64,000 bases of DNA from Isoetes taiwanensis (Eukaryota > Streptophyta > Lycopodiopsida > Isoetales > Isoetaceae). The position numbers were made by a program, and so were the translations under genes. Location: contig JAJEKV010000066.1 of assembly GCA_021234155.1 (NCBI GenBank), forward strand, positions 4,063,815 to 4,127,814, written 5' to 3'. A model generated the notes under the pieces. That model searched no databases. It was given only the letters and a program-made list of their open reading frames with translations, and had not been told where the DNA came from. This document shows, piece after piece, positions 1-12,452 of this stretch. How positions within the stretch are numbered: the stretch's first letter is position 1; each line of letters opens with the position of its first letter.

Positions 1-1014
1 GTCTCTGCTGGTGAGAACTAGCTCTGTTGAATATCTATTTCTGGCCAACTCATTTTGTGCGATGCGGTGTTCATGGAACAGCACGACACCAGGCCCGCAC
101 CTTGAGCAATGGTTTTGCACTTTGAGCTCACGGATCCTGCGATCGCGTAATGCCGACCCTACTTTCTGCGGTTCCTCATTTCTGGTTGAAACCAGTGCTC
201 GGACATTTTATCCGATTGCCTGTTCCGGGGCGGGAAATAGTTGCCAGCGTATCTGCTCACCACTGGCAGCATGCCATTGTTGATGGTGAGGAATCACGCC
301 AGTCGGCCGAGGCCACAACTTATCCACATTTACTCTCAAAGTGGGCCAAAGCGAGCGATCTTCTAAGCTATTTGGTCTCCATCATGACCCAGTTCCTTTC
401 CCATGCCAAGCTGTCTTTTGAGCACATGGGATCACTTTGGGATTGTCTCTGGCAGCATCAGAAGCTGTGATCAGGTTACATTGTTCGATCATTCCTCATT
501 TGTTTCATGGCCCTCGTGCAGCCTTCAGGCTTGTGCCCTCGCTCATATTCAGGGCCAATCTAGTAGATTTGGGCTATACATGGGGCTTCCTCTCCTCATG
601 GAGGGTTTCTCCCTGTCTTTTGTGTCTGGGCCTCCCACAATTCTCAGGGGTGGGGTGAGGGGAGTCTCCTGGAGTGGGGTGGGCGAGGCTGAGCCATGTG
701 AAGTTCGCGCCAATATGGATGGGGATTCAAGAACTAAAGTGCTATGAAGAATTGAAGATGTTTAAAAGCACGCAAGCGATGCCTGGGTGGTTAGCGCGGG
801 GTTTGAAGTTCATTACCTTCCATTTAGCCGAATATTTTTGTATAAGGCCAGTTTTGAATAACTGCTTTTGAATGCTTTTGGAATAGGCCCAGTGGGAGCG
901 GATATTCAAGCGAGAGAAGGCTCTGATCCCAGCGCATTTTGAGGATCACGGAACAAGTCATTTTGAGCATCTTGGGATGGAGAGTCATTGGCCATGGTGC
1001 CAGCAGTGTCTTGA
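1..1014. other. No recognisable gene
   Basis: Several short overlapping ORFs of up to about 115 codons occur on both strands, none with a motif I recognise. There is no LTR end, tandem array or RNA gene that I can see. It is probably degraded repeat or intergenic DNA. Confidence 0.4.
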
Positions 1015-1300
1015 GGAAGCAGGAGATGGGCAGGGAAGGGAGGCTAGAGAGAGCAAGGGAGGGAGATAGGTAGGGAAGGAAGGCTAGAGAGATGGGCGAG
1101 GAAAATATAGGACCTGCAAGAAGGCTAGAGAAGTTAAGCATGGGAAGAAGGTAAGAGGCGGGAGCAAGGAGGAATGGTGGGCTAGAGATAGAAGCCAGGA
1201 GGAAATAGGATGTAAGAAGGCTAGAAGTTAAGCATAGAGGAAGAAGGTAAGAGGGCTAGAGAGATTGGGTCGGAGGGCTGGAGAGAGAGTGCTGGGGCTA
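1015..1300. repeat. Purine-rich (GA) tract with internal direct repeat
   Basis: The plus strand is strongly purine-rich and built from the word GGCTAGAGA. A direct repeat of about 40 bp beginning AAGAAGGCTAGA is seen at 1118-1157 and again at 1214-1253, with a few small differences. The minus-strand ORF across 824-1141 is a by-product of the biased composition. Confidence 0.7.
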
Positions 1301-1662
1301 AGAGGGGTGTGTAATACAAATACATTTTGCAATAATGTTTATTCATTTATGATGTTGTAATATTACTTCACATGTATATTGTGCCTTCTTGCAGTCAAAT
1401 TGGTAGATTAGTATTTATCCCAAATTAATGGATGGGTATTTAATGACTTGAGCTTCTACACAGGGCATGGTGGCTTCTGCCTGAGGCCGAGAACAGGAGC
1501 GATGCATTTCAAAATGGGTGCGACGTGCCCACTATAGCCGGGCAGGGGAGCAGGCAATGTTTATGCTATTGAATTGTTAGTTTCTGGGTTTTGATTACTG
1601 GCGCCGAGCGGATGCTATATTTTGATTCTTATATGCACCGGAACTATGTGAGATGACAGGTA

Positions 1663-2110
1663 CTTCACTGAGATCTTGTGGCAAAACCCTCGGCTTCTCA
1701 TTGGTTTTCGGTTAAGTACCAATTTAAGCCGAAAAGATAAAGTGTTGTTACAAAGCGGATCATTTTGTGACCCATAGTTTGTATTACGGTTTAGGCGTAA
1801 AGTGATCTTCTTTGAGCAAAATCTTCATTTACTTTCAAGATGAAGGATGTCCCACCTCTGTAAATAATTCGCGTCTGCCTGCGCGTTGATGTTATACAAA
1901 TTTGCATCGTGCTTTTCTTATTGCATTATTATTGTCGTTGAATATCATGGAAAAAATAAGGAAAGATAAATGAAGCTGACTACTCACCATCAATAAAGGA
2001 ATGAGCAAAATATATGGAAGATAATTAAAACTAATTTCCTTTGTAAAATAAAAGGATACTTCTTGAATGTTTGGCTGAAACTTTTCTGTTGTTCGGACCC
2101 TTAAATGTTT
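1663..2110. repeat. Dispersed repeat, copy 1 of 3
   Basis: Blocks in this stretch recur in the same order at about 6640-7035 and 7441-7787. Shared words are GGCAAAACCCTC, AAAGATAAA followed by TTGTTGTTA, a block ending in GATGAAGGATG, and AAAATATATGGAAGA. The copies are diverged and gapped. No coding potential or terminal structure was found, so the family is unknown. Confidence 0.5.
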
Positions 2111-2899
2111 CAATGTCATCTTTGCACTCAACATTTATCCATTCATCTGAGCATTTCTAAGCACTTTCAAAGTGTCCAGTTTTCCAAAATAGGATCTATC
2201 ATTGATTGTAGATAGCGTCGACTGGGTTGGCTTTTAAAATAATCTAAAGCTGAAATCTTGTGAAATTTACATTGGTGTTAGGCTACACTGCGGATCTATC
2301 CTCTGGTCAATTCACAGATTTAATCGTGGCTTCTCCATTTGATTTTGGAGACATCATTGTGGCTCATTGGTTTACGTAAGCGAGATATATGGGCGTGAAT
2401 TTATTTTCTTCATGTATGTTAAATGTGGTCGGACTTGTATCTTGAATTAAAAGATGATGCGCCGATCATAGAGTAACATAGAGTTATGGTTGGGTCTAAT
2501 GACAACTTCTGGAACATCTGCATTAAGGTGTCTTCTTTGGTCTCTCATCCTTTAGATATTTACCAAAGATTTTGTTCTGAGAAAATTAAATATGATTACC
2601 GGATAAAAGCTAGTAACAAAACTTCCGGTAAATTAGACGATTATCCATTAGGGATATTCGCATCAGAACTTAAGAAACTAAGGAGTAGCTTTAAAACTTG
2701 CAATATGATGGATGACAAATCCAATGTGATGTGATGTAGGGATGCTGCTTGGAAGTCTTGGGTAGCGAAATTGAAGGTGACATTAGAGATTAAAAGGACA
2801 AGAGTATAGCGACACGGAGGTGATAAGTTATGAATGGCTATCATGAGGTTATGAACATGAATGATGTTTTGATTTTGCTACAAAGGAAGGCATTGAGAG
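2111..2899. other. Intergenic or repeat-derived, unassigned
   Basis: One 82-codon plus ORF (2486-2734, start MVGSNDNFWN) has no match that I recognise. It could be a chance ORF or a decayed exon. No repeat structure is obvious. The right part may be the U3 region of the LTR remnant that follows. Confidence 0.3.
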
Positions 2900-4711
2900 T
2901 TTAAGAATAGCAGCGATCAGGAGCCATCGGATGTTAAGGAAGGGGCGAGCTACTATATAAGGCTATTTCCTCTTCCAGGACCCGATTATCGGGCGTCTTC
3001 TCACAGCTCGCTATTCTCGTTGCTTTACCCTCCCTTCCTACCTGCTGGCATTAGGGGCATGAGTTTGTTTTCTCTAACCATTCCGAATTGTTTTAGGGTT
3101 CTTTGTGTTGCTTGAGCATCTTGAAATTTTATATTTGTGTTCGCCATCAACCCATTCTCCCTTGAGTTTTCAGGGCAGCATTCAAGGTTGTTGGCGACAT
3201 TTCTCGTGAGGCTTTCGAAACGCAAGGCGGGTGCATTTATCGATGAGTTGTCGCCATTACCCTTATTGCATGTGCGTGACGTTCGATCGATATCACGGTC
3301 TCGAGGCGTATCTGCGTCTCTTCCTGCTTTGAAATCAGCGTGCTCCCGTGCATTCCGGTCCGGCGTGTGGGCGTGTAACCAGCGGGCGCCACAGAGGCGG
3401 TGACTTGCAGGAGGTCTGCGCCTGCCCCAGCAGTGTGGCACTTTGGACAGCAACCCATTAAGGACCCGAGATCATGAACCCTAAACCTAGCTGATAGCTA
3501 TGGGTAACGAACCCTAATTCTTCCCCTTTTCGTCCACGAACCTTAGAACTCGGTTCGCACGAGTCAATTCCAACTCCCAGATAGCCCTGGCCTCATGGGA
3601 TTCTCCTTGGGCGCATCTGAGCAGTGACATGGGCGCGTCGGATCACAGCGAGGAGTGAACTGGGATCAGTGACTGGTATTTAATAGCCTAAGCCGTATTC
3701 CGACCATCAAACCAATAGGTTTAGCCTAATATTAAATTGCCCGTCTAATAGGATCAGTGACCCCTAACTACTCGCCTTGATATAAATTAGTTCTTATTCT
3801 TTAGTTCTATGATGATGTGATGGATGGATGGTCTATATGGACTCATTGTTAACCGTGGGAGGGGGGTGAGAGACCTACGACTTAGTAGTTGATGCTCTAG
3901 CCCCAGGTCCCTCTTGAGTGCATTACTAGATTTACGGCATGTCTGAACCACACTTGCAGTTTGGCGGGTGAAGTGCAGTGGCTCGGAAGGAGGTTACGTG
4001 TTCGACTCTTGATCGATCCCTCTCGGTGGCTGTAAGGCCTACCAAGGGATCACGATGAACTAGGTCTAATGGCTTGCCGAGTGTGGGTAAGGCATGGGCT
4101 CGCATTACCGTGGGTGGAGTTCACTCGGTGGGTTAAGTCGAATAGGCGTTAGCCCTCTAGTCTGTAATTCGACATGGGATCTGCGGTGGGGAGTGATCCC
4201 TACGCCCCCGCCGGGCCCAGGAGATGCAACCCGGGAGCGCCCTTTGGTATGCATCCGTGAGCTCTGATCTGAGTCCCCAGCACTCTTCCAACTACTCGCA
4301 AAGTGTGCGGGGAGGGCGGATGGAGTGGACAACCTAGCACCATGTTCTCATGCCCATTCAAATCCATTGCCATGATTACATGCGCAATGAACTCACAGAG
4401 ACCAAGCTTGTCGGTCATTCACAGGTGCGAACCTTGGGTAGGAATCCACTTGTATTGTCTTTGATCTTTATCATCACGGATGTTGATGTGCCACCCGAGG
4501 TGGATGTGTGATGATTATGTCTGACATGTATATTTGCAGCCGACTAGGTAGGCCACGAGGAAGGCCAGGGTAAGCCAAGCCCTTCATTCTTCCTTTGGAA
4601 CTCATCAAGGGTTGCGTTGATGCATTGGAGGCCATATGGGTGTCGTTGGCGGTATGGGGATGAACTCTGTTTATCTGATCTTGAATCGTGCTCGAGGTAA
4701 GTCACATCACA
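2900..4711 (+). mobile_element. LTR remnant of the A/E chromovirus family
   Basis: From about 3670 rightward this shares ordered blocks with the E LTR. These include a GGTATTT donor-like site near 3674, TTAGTTCT, CTAGGTCTAATGGCTTGCC, GAGATGCAACCCG, a CTCGCAAAGTGTGC block followed by GGGCGGATGGAG, CCTTGGGTAGGA, and an acceptor-like TTTGCAG at 4533-4539 followed by CTAGGTAGGCC. A TATA-like CTATATAAGG lies near 2952. The right end resembles the family terminus (GTCACATCACA, ending about 4711). The left end is not defined and no PBS follows, so it is a solo or 3' LTR remnant. Confidence 0.65.
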
Positions 4712-6200
4712 TTTCTTTAGGGTAGTCCAGGGCTGTTGTTTCATAATCCACCTCTCTCCCTCAAAACATTGTATCTTCTTCTTGTGATGGACTGACCCAG
4801 CCACATAATCACTTGATTATTGGGAGGTGGTATATCTTGACTGCAAATTCACCGCAAAATTTTACTATTATTAAACCAAATGGCTAACAAGGCACAGGCC
4901 ACTGCATCAACTAGATTTTGCGGAAGACTCAAGTGTTCTAGTTGTTAGTCTGATGTTTGCACATGGAGCCTTCCTTCACCACTCGTATTAACCCACTCGG
5001 ACTTGATCGGATAAATCTTGATGCTAGAAGTTGGATGTTGGATATATATTAAGTATTCCGGGCACCTCCATGCGTTTGAGGACTGATCTGGGTTGTATGA
5101 TTGCATCAATATTCTTCCAGGTGACATTTATGCAGGCGTGATTTATTAGATTGGGTTCATCATGGAGCCCGAGATAAATTGGTTGTATGGAGATTACCTA
5201 GGGTGGTGCCTTAGGCCCTTAATATAAAGCCTGAATTCTTCAAATTAGCAGAATCTAATGACCATTAGGGGTTAAATTTTCCACACCCATCGTGGGGACA
5301 CTGTAATAGATCCATAAGCCCTTGTTCATACTTTAGATCCCGTCATTTGTTTTAATCTCCTTTTCTGCTTTTGTATAAGATGATCACATTGAGAGGATTT
5401 TAGCTCAGAAATGGTGCATTAAGCCAGAATAGATCTTAAGAATTGGATTAGAAAACTAGTTGAATATTTACATACCATTGTTCATGGTGAGAGTTTGTTG
5501 GCTTTCTACCAAACTTCGCCGTTTTATCGGCCTTCACCCAAAAGCGAGTTATTGATTGAGATGAAACTCTTAGGATTTTGATTTGGTGAGAATGGAGGTT
5601 TGTGCCTCAACTCAGAAATCCAAACATCTAACGAATAACTTTTGCAAAGTAACCTAGCCCATCTCGGCTCATCGTAGAAAGTGCACTCTGCTTTATGCAA
5701 AGAAAAAAATCGACATGCTAGAAACGGAGCAAGCAAAATTCCAAGTGACTAAATGGTAAGCAAAAAAATATACATTACCCATTATCAGAAACTGTTTAAA
5801 GCACATTGATATACTCTTTAACCAAGCTTATTTGGAAGCTTATAGATGGAGATGCATGTTCCCTTGTCTTCAAGCTCTTGAGATAGAAAAATCTCTTAAA
5901 TTCTGAGGATTAAATAGGAAAGAAACATAACTTAGCATTAGTAACATTAAAATCTGCGTCCTACCTTATTTGAGCACCACAATACTTGTTTCAATTGTTG
6001 GAATAAGAGCACATATACGTTAAGCTCCATCAATTGCCCGCGAATCGGTTTAATAAGAAAATGCGATTACTCGGGGACTTATTGACAAAAACAAATTTGA
6101 AGTGGTATCTAATATAAAAGCACATGTAGCTCCACCAGTATTGCACTAATAAGTTTGAGAAATTATGATACCCAAATTAGGACCCATGCATGTTCATGTT
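4712..6200. other. AT-rich, no recognisable gene
   Basis: Only short ORFs of 60-86 codons on the minus strand, none with a family motif. No array, terminal repeat or RNA gene is visible. Confidence 0.35.
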
Positions 6201-6590
6201 GTTAATAGCTCGAAAGATATATTACAGCTAAGCAAGGTTCACGGGTATAAGTCTGGAGACTAATACATATTTTGAATTCCCTTTCTAGTTAATCTTTTCC
6301 ATAGTACAGATGGTGGAGGCAGATGCTGCAATCTTGTTAACAACTCAAAGATATATTCGACAAGACAAAGTCTTTGATGCGAACTAATACATAGTTTTTG
6401 AATTTCGCTTTCTAGTTAATCTTTTTCCAACAGGATGGAGGCTGGGAAGCCACTGTCACACAGTATTTATTAACTCAAGATATATTAGTGGAAAGGGTGT
6501 CTAGAAATCTGAGTTAATACATAGGTTGAATGCTCTTTAGTTGTATTTTTTCAACCAATCTTGAAGTGGGCTAAATTCTTTGTTCCTTGG
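6201..6590. repeat. Three-unit tandem repeat, period about 133 bp
   Basis: The unit starts with GTTAAYARCTCRAAGATATAT at 6201, 6335 and about 6466 (the third is shortened). Each unit carries CTAATACATA or a variant and TTTCTAGTTAATCTTTTTCC or a variant. The units have diverged by substitution and small indels. No ORF spans it. Confidence 0.75.
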
Positions 6591-6639
6591 CCATATTGAA
6601 AATAATAAGTACATGAGGCGAGACAGTTGAACTAAAAAG

Positions 6640-7035
6640 TCAAACCATTGGTACGAAAAAGAAGATAAAATGTTGTTACTAACATGTTACTTTGCTCTTC
6701 CTTATGGTTTCAAGCTCTCTTTTTGAGCAAATACTTCTGTTCACTTTGTCCGAAGTTGAAGATGATGAGAATACTTCCTCTTTGACAAATGAATATAACA
6801 TCCCATATATGGCAAATAATTAACACCGTGCAGTGTTATGCAAATTGAATGGTAAATTTTCTTGTGGCGTTAATATTGCCGGTTGAGGGCGTACCATGGA
6901 GCAGAAGATAAATAGCAGCTATTCATCATCAAGTCTGGAGTGATAAAAATATATGGAAGAGATATTAGGAAAGCTAATTTCACATAAAATATGTAAGATA
7001 TTTATACAGCTTTCTTCATTCGGACCATTTTAGGA
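6640..7035. repeat. Dispersed repeat, copy 2 of 3
   Basis: Shares ordered blocks with 1663-2110 and 7441-7787: a GATAAAATGTTGTTA block, a CTTTGTCCGAAG to GATGATGAGAATACTT segment, a CAAATAATTAACA word, and AAAATATATGGAAGA with a downstream TTCGGACC word that copy 1 also has. Confidence 0.5.
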
Positions 7036-7179
7036 GAATAGTGGCGTATATATGTGGTATAATATAGTGATTCTTAAATATACAAGGAATTAATGGCTTT
7101 GCAGGAGAGCACGTTACATGGCTTACCGAAGCAGCGTCGCATCTATTAGGTAAATTATTGTGTCCGTAAAGCAAGCGTC

Positions 7180-7430
7180 CCGATGTAGGTACATGTAATT
7201 CAAAATGCGATGCCTAAATATGTGACGTCATTGTAAAATTCAAGCTACTTGTTGCCCCTTAATCTGATAGTGCCTAAATCGAGATGTCTTCCTTAATTCA
7301 AGGTATGGTACTTCAAAATCTACAATAGAGTGCTGCTCTATAGTAGAGTGCCTAGATACGAGATGTCTGCTTGTAATTCAAGGTATGGCTGCCTAATCTG
7401 AGCGCCTAAGTGTCGGGGCGTCAAACCCAT
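7180..7430. repeat. Short degenerate tandem repeat
   Basis: A word of the form GTGCCTAAATCGAGATGTC followed by TAATTCAAGGTATGG recurs at about 7186, 7267 and 7350, with a partial fourth copy near 7388. Periods are irregular, about 60-85 bp. No coding sequence. Confidence 0.6.
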
Positions 7431-7440
7431 TAGGCTAGTA

Positions 7441-7787
7441 TTAAGGTGCTCCAAGATCTTTAATGGCAAAACCCTCACAGCTCCATTAGGGTTTCATTTT
7501 GATTTAGTACGATTTAAATGAAAAGATAAATTGTTGTTAGGAATGGGTTACACTTTGCTTATTATGGTTCGGTGGTGCATCTCTTTTAAGCGGGCCTTAC
7601 TATTCACACTTTGTCGAAGGATGAAGGATGAAAATACTTTCCTATGACAAATAATTAACATGCAACATGCAGAATAATTAACATTGATTGTTGTGCAATA
7701 AAATTACATGAGATTTTCTTATTGCATTATTATAGCAGAATTTGCATGAGATGGCGTTCAGTATTTATCTACGGTATATATATAAAT
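7441..7787. repeat. Dispersed repeat, copy 3 of 3
   Basis: Starts with AAGATCTTTAATGGCAAAAC and AAAGATAAATTGTTGTTA, then GAAGGATGAAGGATGAAAAT, ATAATTAACA and TTTTCTTATTGCATTATTAT. The last word also occurs in copy 1 near 1914. It ends against the presumed LTR of element A. Confidence 0.5.
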
Positions 7788-9070
7788 ATCTTGACGAGCC
7801 GTCAACGCGATGAGATCTTCACCGTAGGATTGTTTTAACCTAGAGTTGACCACAAAGAGGTTAATTTGGCTGTACTAAATTAATTATTAAAAGATTAATT
7901 ACATAATTAAGGAAGCATTGTCAAATTAACTCAATTAAGACAATTGATTAATTAGGAGGTGCCACTGACTAAATTCGATTAGCTGGCCATGAGAGCTCTA
8001 ACTTATGGGGCATCAAATTGGATCCCCATTTGGGCCCAAAGGTGAACCGAGGAGGAGGCAGTGCTTGGCCAAGTCCCTTGAAGATGGGTGCACGATGATA
8101 TTGGATCGTGAGCTCGGGTTTAATTAAGACTATTTTAGTTTGATATCTTTAGAGGCTAGTGCTGGGTCATTTGGGTCTTCTTTGGTTGTCTTTGTCTAAG
8201 TTTAGGATTATGTTTCAATTATAGTTACGCTTTGTTATGTATGGATGGATGAATCCATGGTAGTATCTTTGTTAGTCACTCGAGGATTGGGGAGGGTGAG
8301 ACCTTTGTGCATATCTAGTATGCTCTTAGTAGCCCCTAGTACACAGTAAGTACGGCCTATGCACAGAACCGTGGATCTTGTAGATTACTTTCGGCCTGCG
8401 GAGAAGGAGACTGAAGTGGTGAAGTGGGGTGGGGTCTTGTCACAGACATAAAAGGCTCTTTGGGACTACGGTGGGCTGGCATTGGTAGGTCACGTGGGGC
8501 CGAGGTGTGGAGTGCGACACTCACGCGGGTGCGCGGTGTGACTGTGGGCACCCACTGTGCTTTGAAGATAAAGGTTGGGGGTAGGTCGGGTGCGGATGGG
8601 AGTGCAGCGCGTGTTTCTCTAGCTCACCCATGGGCGTGCTAACTGAAGGGACACTTGAGAGCACGCCTATGCCAGCCAATGCCATGCCAAAGTTCGATCC
8701 CAACGACCTCTTGAGACCTAAGCCGGAGTCGATCGATCCTCCAGGTCACGAGCCGGGGTAGAGACCATGGGTTTTGAGATGTATTTTCTCTAGTGATAAA
8801 TGCATCTTCTCTGTTATTATCGGTTGGATGGATGTGCCTGCCTTGGGGTGGTATGATATGATGATTATGTTGTATGCTAACCTTGGCAACCGCGGAGCTA
8901 CATTGAAGGCGTGGGCGAGATGACACCTCATTTGTGTCACTTCACTTTCGACATCTTCACGCTAGATGAGTGGGGTTAGGCAGAGGCCACGCTCATGGCG
9001 AGTTGATTTGCCATGGGGAGGGTCCCATGTCTTGCATGGGGAGTGTAAGCATATGTTGGGAGCGTCCGCG
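7788..9070 (+). mobile_element. 5' LTR of chromovirus A (left end tentative)
   Basis: The right end is set by the primer-binding site that follows at 9072, next to a GCGTCCGCG word similar to the LTR ends of C and E. The inner part matches the family LTR: a GTATGGATGGATG block, a GAGACCT block, and a PBS-proximal end. The left end near 7788 (TTGACGAGCCGTCAACG) is a guess from its likeness to the TGTGACG start of the family. The length, about 1.28 kb, is shorter than E's 1.65 kb, consistent with decay or missing bases. Confidence 0.55.
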
Positions 9071-9071
9071 G

Positions 9072-9090
9072 TGGTATCGGGCGAAGTGAT
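9072..9090 (+). other. Primer-binding site of A (tRNA-iMet type)
   Basis: TGGTATCGGGC directly after the LTR resembles the common plant PBS TGGTATCAGAGC, complementary to initiator methionine tRNA, with one base missing and one changed. Elements C and E have the same motif at the same place. Confidence 0.65.
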
Positions 9091-12000
9091 TTTGGTAGCC
9101 ACGAGAATCCTTAGCCAGCCGGCCAAACCACAACTCGTTAGTTCGGTAGTTAGGTGGGAGTTTAAGCTGAATTGAATTTGTTTGCTTCTTGATGTTTTAG
9201 TTTGTGCTAGGTTGATCCTTAATAAATTGTAAGTTTAAGTGGGCCATTGGAGGACCCAAGTTTGGAGCCTTAACTTTTGTAGGTAGCTTCAGATGAAGAA
9301 ATGGTTTCAATGGATCGGACACCTCCCAAACTACCTTGGGGCACACGTTGCGGCGAAATGGCGGCAGCCAGCGAAAGCAAAGGCGGCGTGTCGGATGAGT
9401 GTTTCGAAATTAAGCGTATATTACTTCACGATCCGCCTTGCTCATCACCGTCGGTTTTAGAAAAATCCCGAAACTTTTCAAAAAAGGTTAAAGTTAGATT
9501 CAAATTTGTGTTTCCTTTTGAAAGTGTGTCTGTTTTGTTAGATATTTCTAGCCATAGCCGGAGTAAACTCCCCAGCTGACGCAGCTGCTACCACATTTTG
9601 CTACCCTAACGCCTGGCGTCTCCTTCGACCACTAGCCAAATACCCTTTGGCGCCCATTTTCCTTTTACCGCTTGTATGCAGCTAGTGCCGCTGATATCGG
9701 CGCTTCAGTGGACCTAAAGGCGGTTGTCTTTCCGTTGTTTAGCGTCTAGTAGACCATCTCTCGATGATAGTGATATGATTAAGAGCATTCCTAAGAAAAA
9801 CCTGCCCTTTGACTCATTTCAGGGCCATGGGAATTCCTACCGATCTTCCCGTTTCAATGAGCGGCACACCTCCTTGGTGAATCTTATGATCAACACTTGC
9901 TCTTGTAGATAGGCCCCCTGATCAAGCATGGGCAAGGTATTGGTTTTATCAGCGATGAGGATCACGTCAGGACCGGGCCAGCGAATTTTGCACCGCTGGG
10001 AGTGAGGACCTCCAGTGGTGGTGGCCTAGGAAGGCTGAATGTGCCTTGGTATGAGCCGTGTGGCAGCAGGGACCGTTACCGTCTTTGGAATGAAGAACTA
10101 TGGTTTTATCTTGATACAAGTATGGACCTGGTGACACATGCGAGCTTTACGACACGTTATCTGGTGCAGAATACAAGTCTTGCCGGGACAAGGAGGCTTG
10201 GGATCTTTGAGAGAGGATCATAAGCGGAGGATGCCGAGGGGGGTGGGGACAGTATGAACGGGAGGAGATCGGGGCCCATGGAGTCGGATGGGAGGAGGGT
10301 GGAGTGGCAGAAGGGAAGCTTGAAGCCCACACTTGGCGTCAGGGCCACGGGGCCGGCTTGAAGGATTACCCGTCGGAAAAGAACAAAGTGGCTCATCGTC
10401 CGGGAGGCTGATTGTGCGGTGAGCGAAACATCCTCGGCCGGCCGGGAGGTCGATTGTGGAAGAGCAGTATCAAGTCAAGGAAGCCCATAGGTTGGGGCAC
10501 GATGGCTCTTGAGAATGCGTAAGAGACTACGAGCCATTGTCCTGTGCGGCTACCTTTCGTGGCTTGTCAAATTGCCAATTCAAGATCGACACGAGGTTTG
10601 GCTTTTGCTATACTCGCATTCCGAGTGGGGCCTACCTCATAGAGATCTTGGCGAAAGCGGCATCAACTTGTCGCCATTCATGCTAAAGGGTTACCATAAT
10701 GCCCAAGGATATCCATGAGAAGGATCAGAATTCGTGAGTGTGGAACTTTCTTTTTGCTCTATTGTAAAATTTTGTGATCTATATACATGTAAAATATTTT
10801 TTGAAGCTATATACTTAAAATCGTATCTTGCCCTTGGTGTATATTTAAATGTAAATTATTAGTAAATAATATTTTTGGTACTAACCCTGGGAGAAAGTTA
10901 TAAAGCCACTTTTTGGCCCATTAGGGTTTCCTTCTGGGGTTTGTCTCCTCCTCCCTTGCCTTCTTCCTCATAGCTCACCCCGATGCTACAGTGGTACTGG
11001 ATGTCGGTTTCTTTGGGACCACGCCCGGTTCCCTTTGATCTTCTTCATCTCATACCTCCCGGCAGTGGATCTCATCCACAACATGGCAGGCCTCTGTTGC
11101 TTTTCTTGATTCTCATGAGGTCGTGCATGTGCTAATAAAACGACTCCGCAGTCTCTACCTCGACTTCCACACCGCCCTTTCTGAGATGGCTTGGGGCGTG
11201 GTGTCGGAATGTCATTAAGGGCAATGGGAGAAGGGGCCAGAGCCCTCGTTACTATAGATCGGGAAGTACATTTTGAGGCTCGATTTACTTTGTATGCATG
11301 TGGACCCGGTGTAGAAGATGAGAAGATAGCGGTGAGAGCAATCTTCTACTGATACCTCATTGGGAAGACAATGAAGTGAAGCTCGGCCCAGGCGAGGACT
11401 TTACCTGGAGGGAGCTAGCCGAAGCACCCGGTCGAGATAAAGCCAAGCTCGAAGGGCTAAACCTCCTCCCCCTCTGGTACTCTTGACAGCCAAGGCCTCG
11501 ATCCTCGAGGACATGAGGCTTCCGTCATTGCTAATATCGCGGGCCGTAGAAGATGGGGTCCTCGACTTTCTCAAATCTTGCCGAGGATGACTTCCTCGAC
11601 TTTACAACACGTGTGCATCATACCGGTCGAACTTGTTAGTATTTTGGCGGAAATTGCATTTAGATTGAGAGACCCTTTTGTCTCTTCGGTTCCTATTGAC
11701 GGATGCTGACCTCGAGGCGGTTCACGGCTGCTGTCGCCCTCCTCCCTTGGGTTCGACCTTTCTGGGATCACCCTATGGGGATGGATCAAGAGGAGGAAGA
11801 TCTTTGGGACACCAAGATGAGTCTTGGGATGACAAGAAGTAGAAGAGGAAAAGATACATTAACTTGGAAAGGCGAGAGACCTCCAGTCAAATTAGGGCAA
11901 TGGGCAGTGACTGATCCTTCACTTTTGCGACCTTAGGCAAGGTGAGGTCTTATTCTTCTCCAAGAACTTGGGGCCTTCTTCCTGCATCTTGGTGGGCGCC

Positions 12001-12452
12001 GTGCTGATATCTACCTTGGCGGGCCATAAGAAGATTGACTATCACGCCACCACCATTACCTTGGTCCGGACGAGATTTGGCTATCGTAGCGTTGGGAGAC
12101 GTGGCGGGGGTGCAAGTATCGACTCCTTGTGGCGGCACCCCACCACTTGCTTGCCACCAGAGGCGGCAGCTCGAGCCGCCCCTCTCGCTAGCCCCACTAC
12201 TTTGATGCGCTTCTCGCCCACCTCCTCGACCTATGGACGAAGAGGAGGAACCTAGTTCTTAAATAATTTTAATATCGTGTAATGCTACAGATAGTTGTAA
12301 ATTTTGGATTTGGCATTTTAGCCATCCTACAATATATGTGCCACTTTCTTATGATTTATGATTATTGTATCGTTGAATATAATTAAATTGTTTTCTTCCC
12401 ATGATACTACCTTGTATCTATTAGAGTTTAGAGTATAAGAAATTGTTCCACA
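9091..12452 (+). pseudogene. Long leader of A with decayed upstream coding sequence
   Basis: This 3.4 kb stretch between the PBS and the ORF at 12453 holds many short frame-broken ORFs, for example 9301-9579, 9724-9912, 10002-10223, 10509-10718 and 11703-12255. None has a recognised retroelement domain. E has a comparably long region between its PBS and gag, so a family-specific coding region upstream of gag is likely. An AT-rich block at 10740-10900 and a polypyrimidine-led acceptor-like site (TTGCAG, ending 12480) are present. Function is unknown. Confidence 0.4.

Noticed and set aside
3025-3453. Minus ORF of 142 codons
   Set aside because: Lies across the promoter-proximal part of a plus-strand LTR remnant; no family motif, and an opposite-strand ORF competes.
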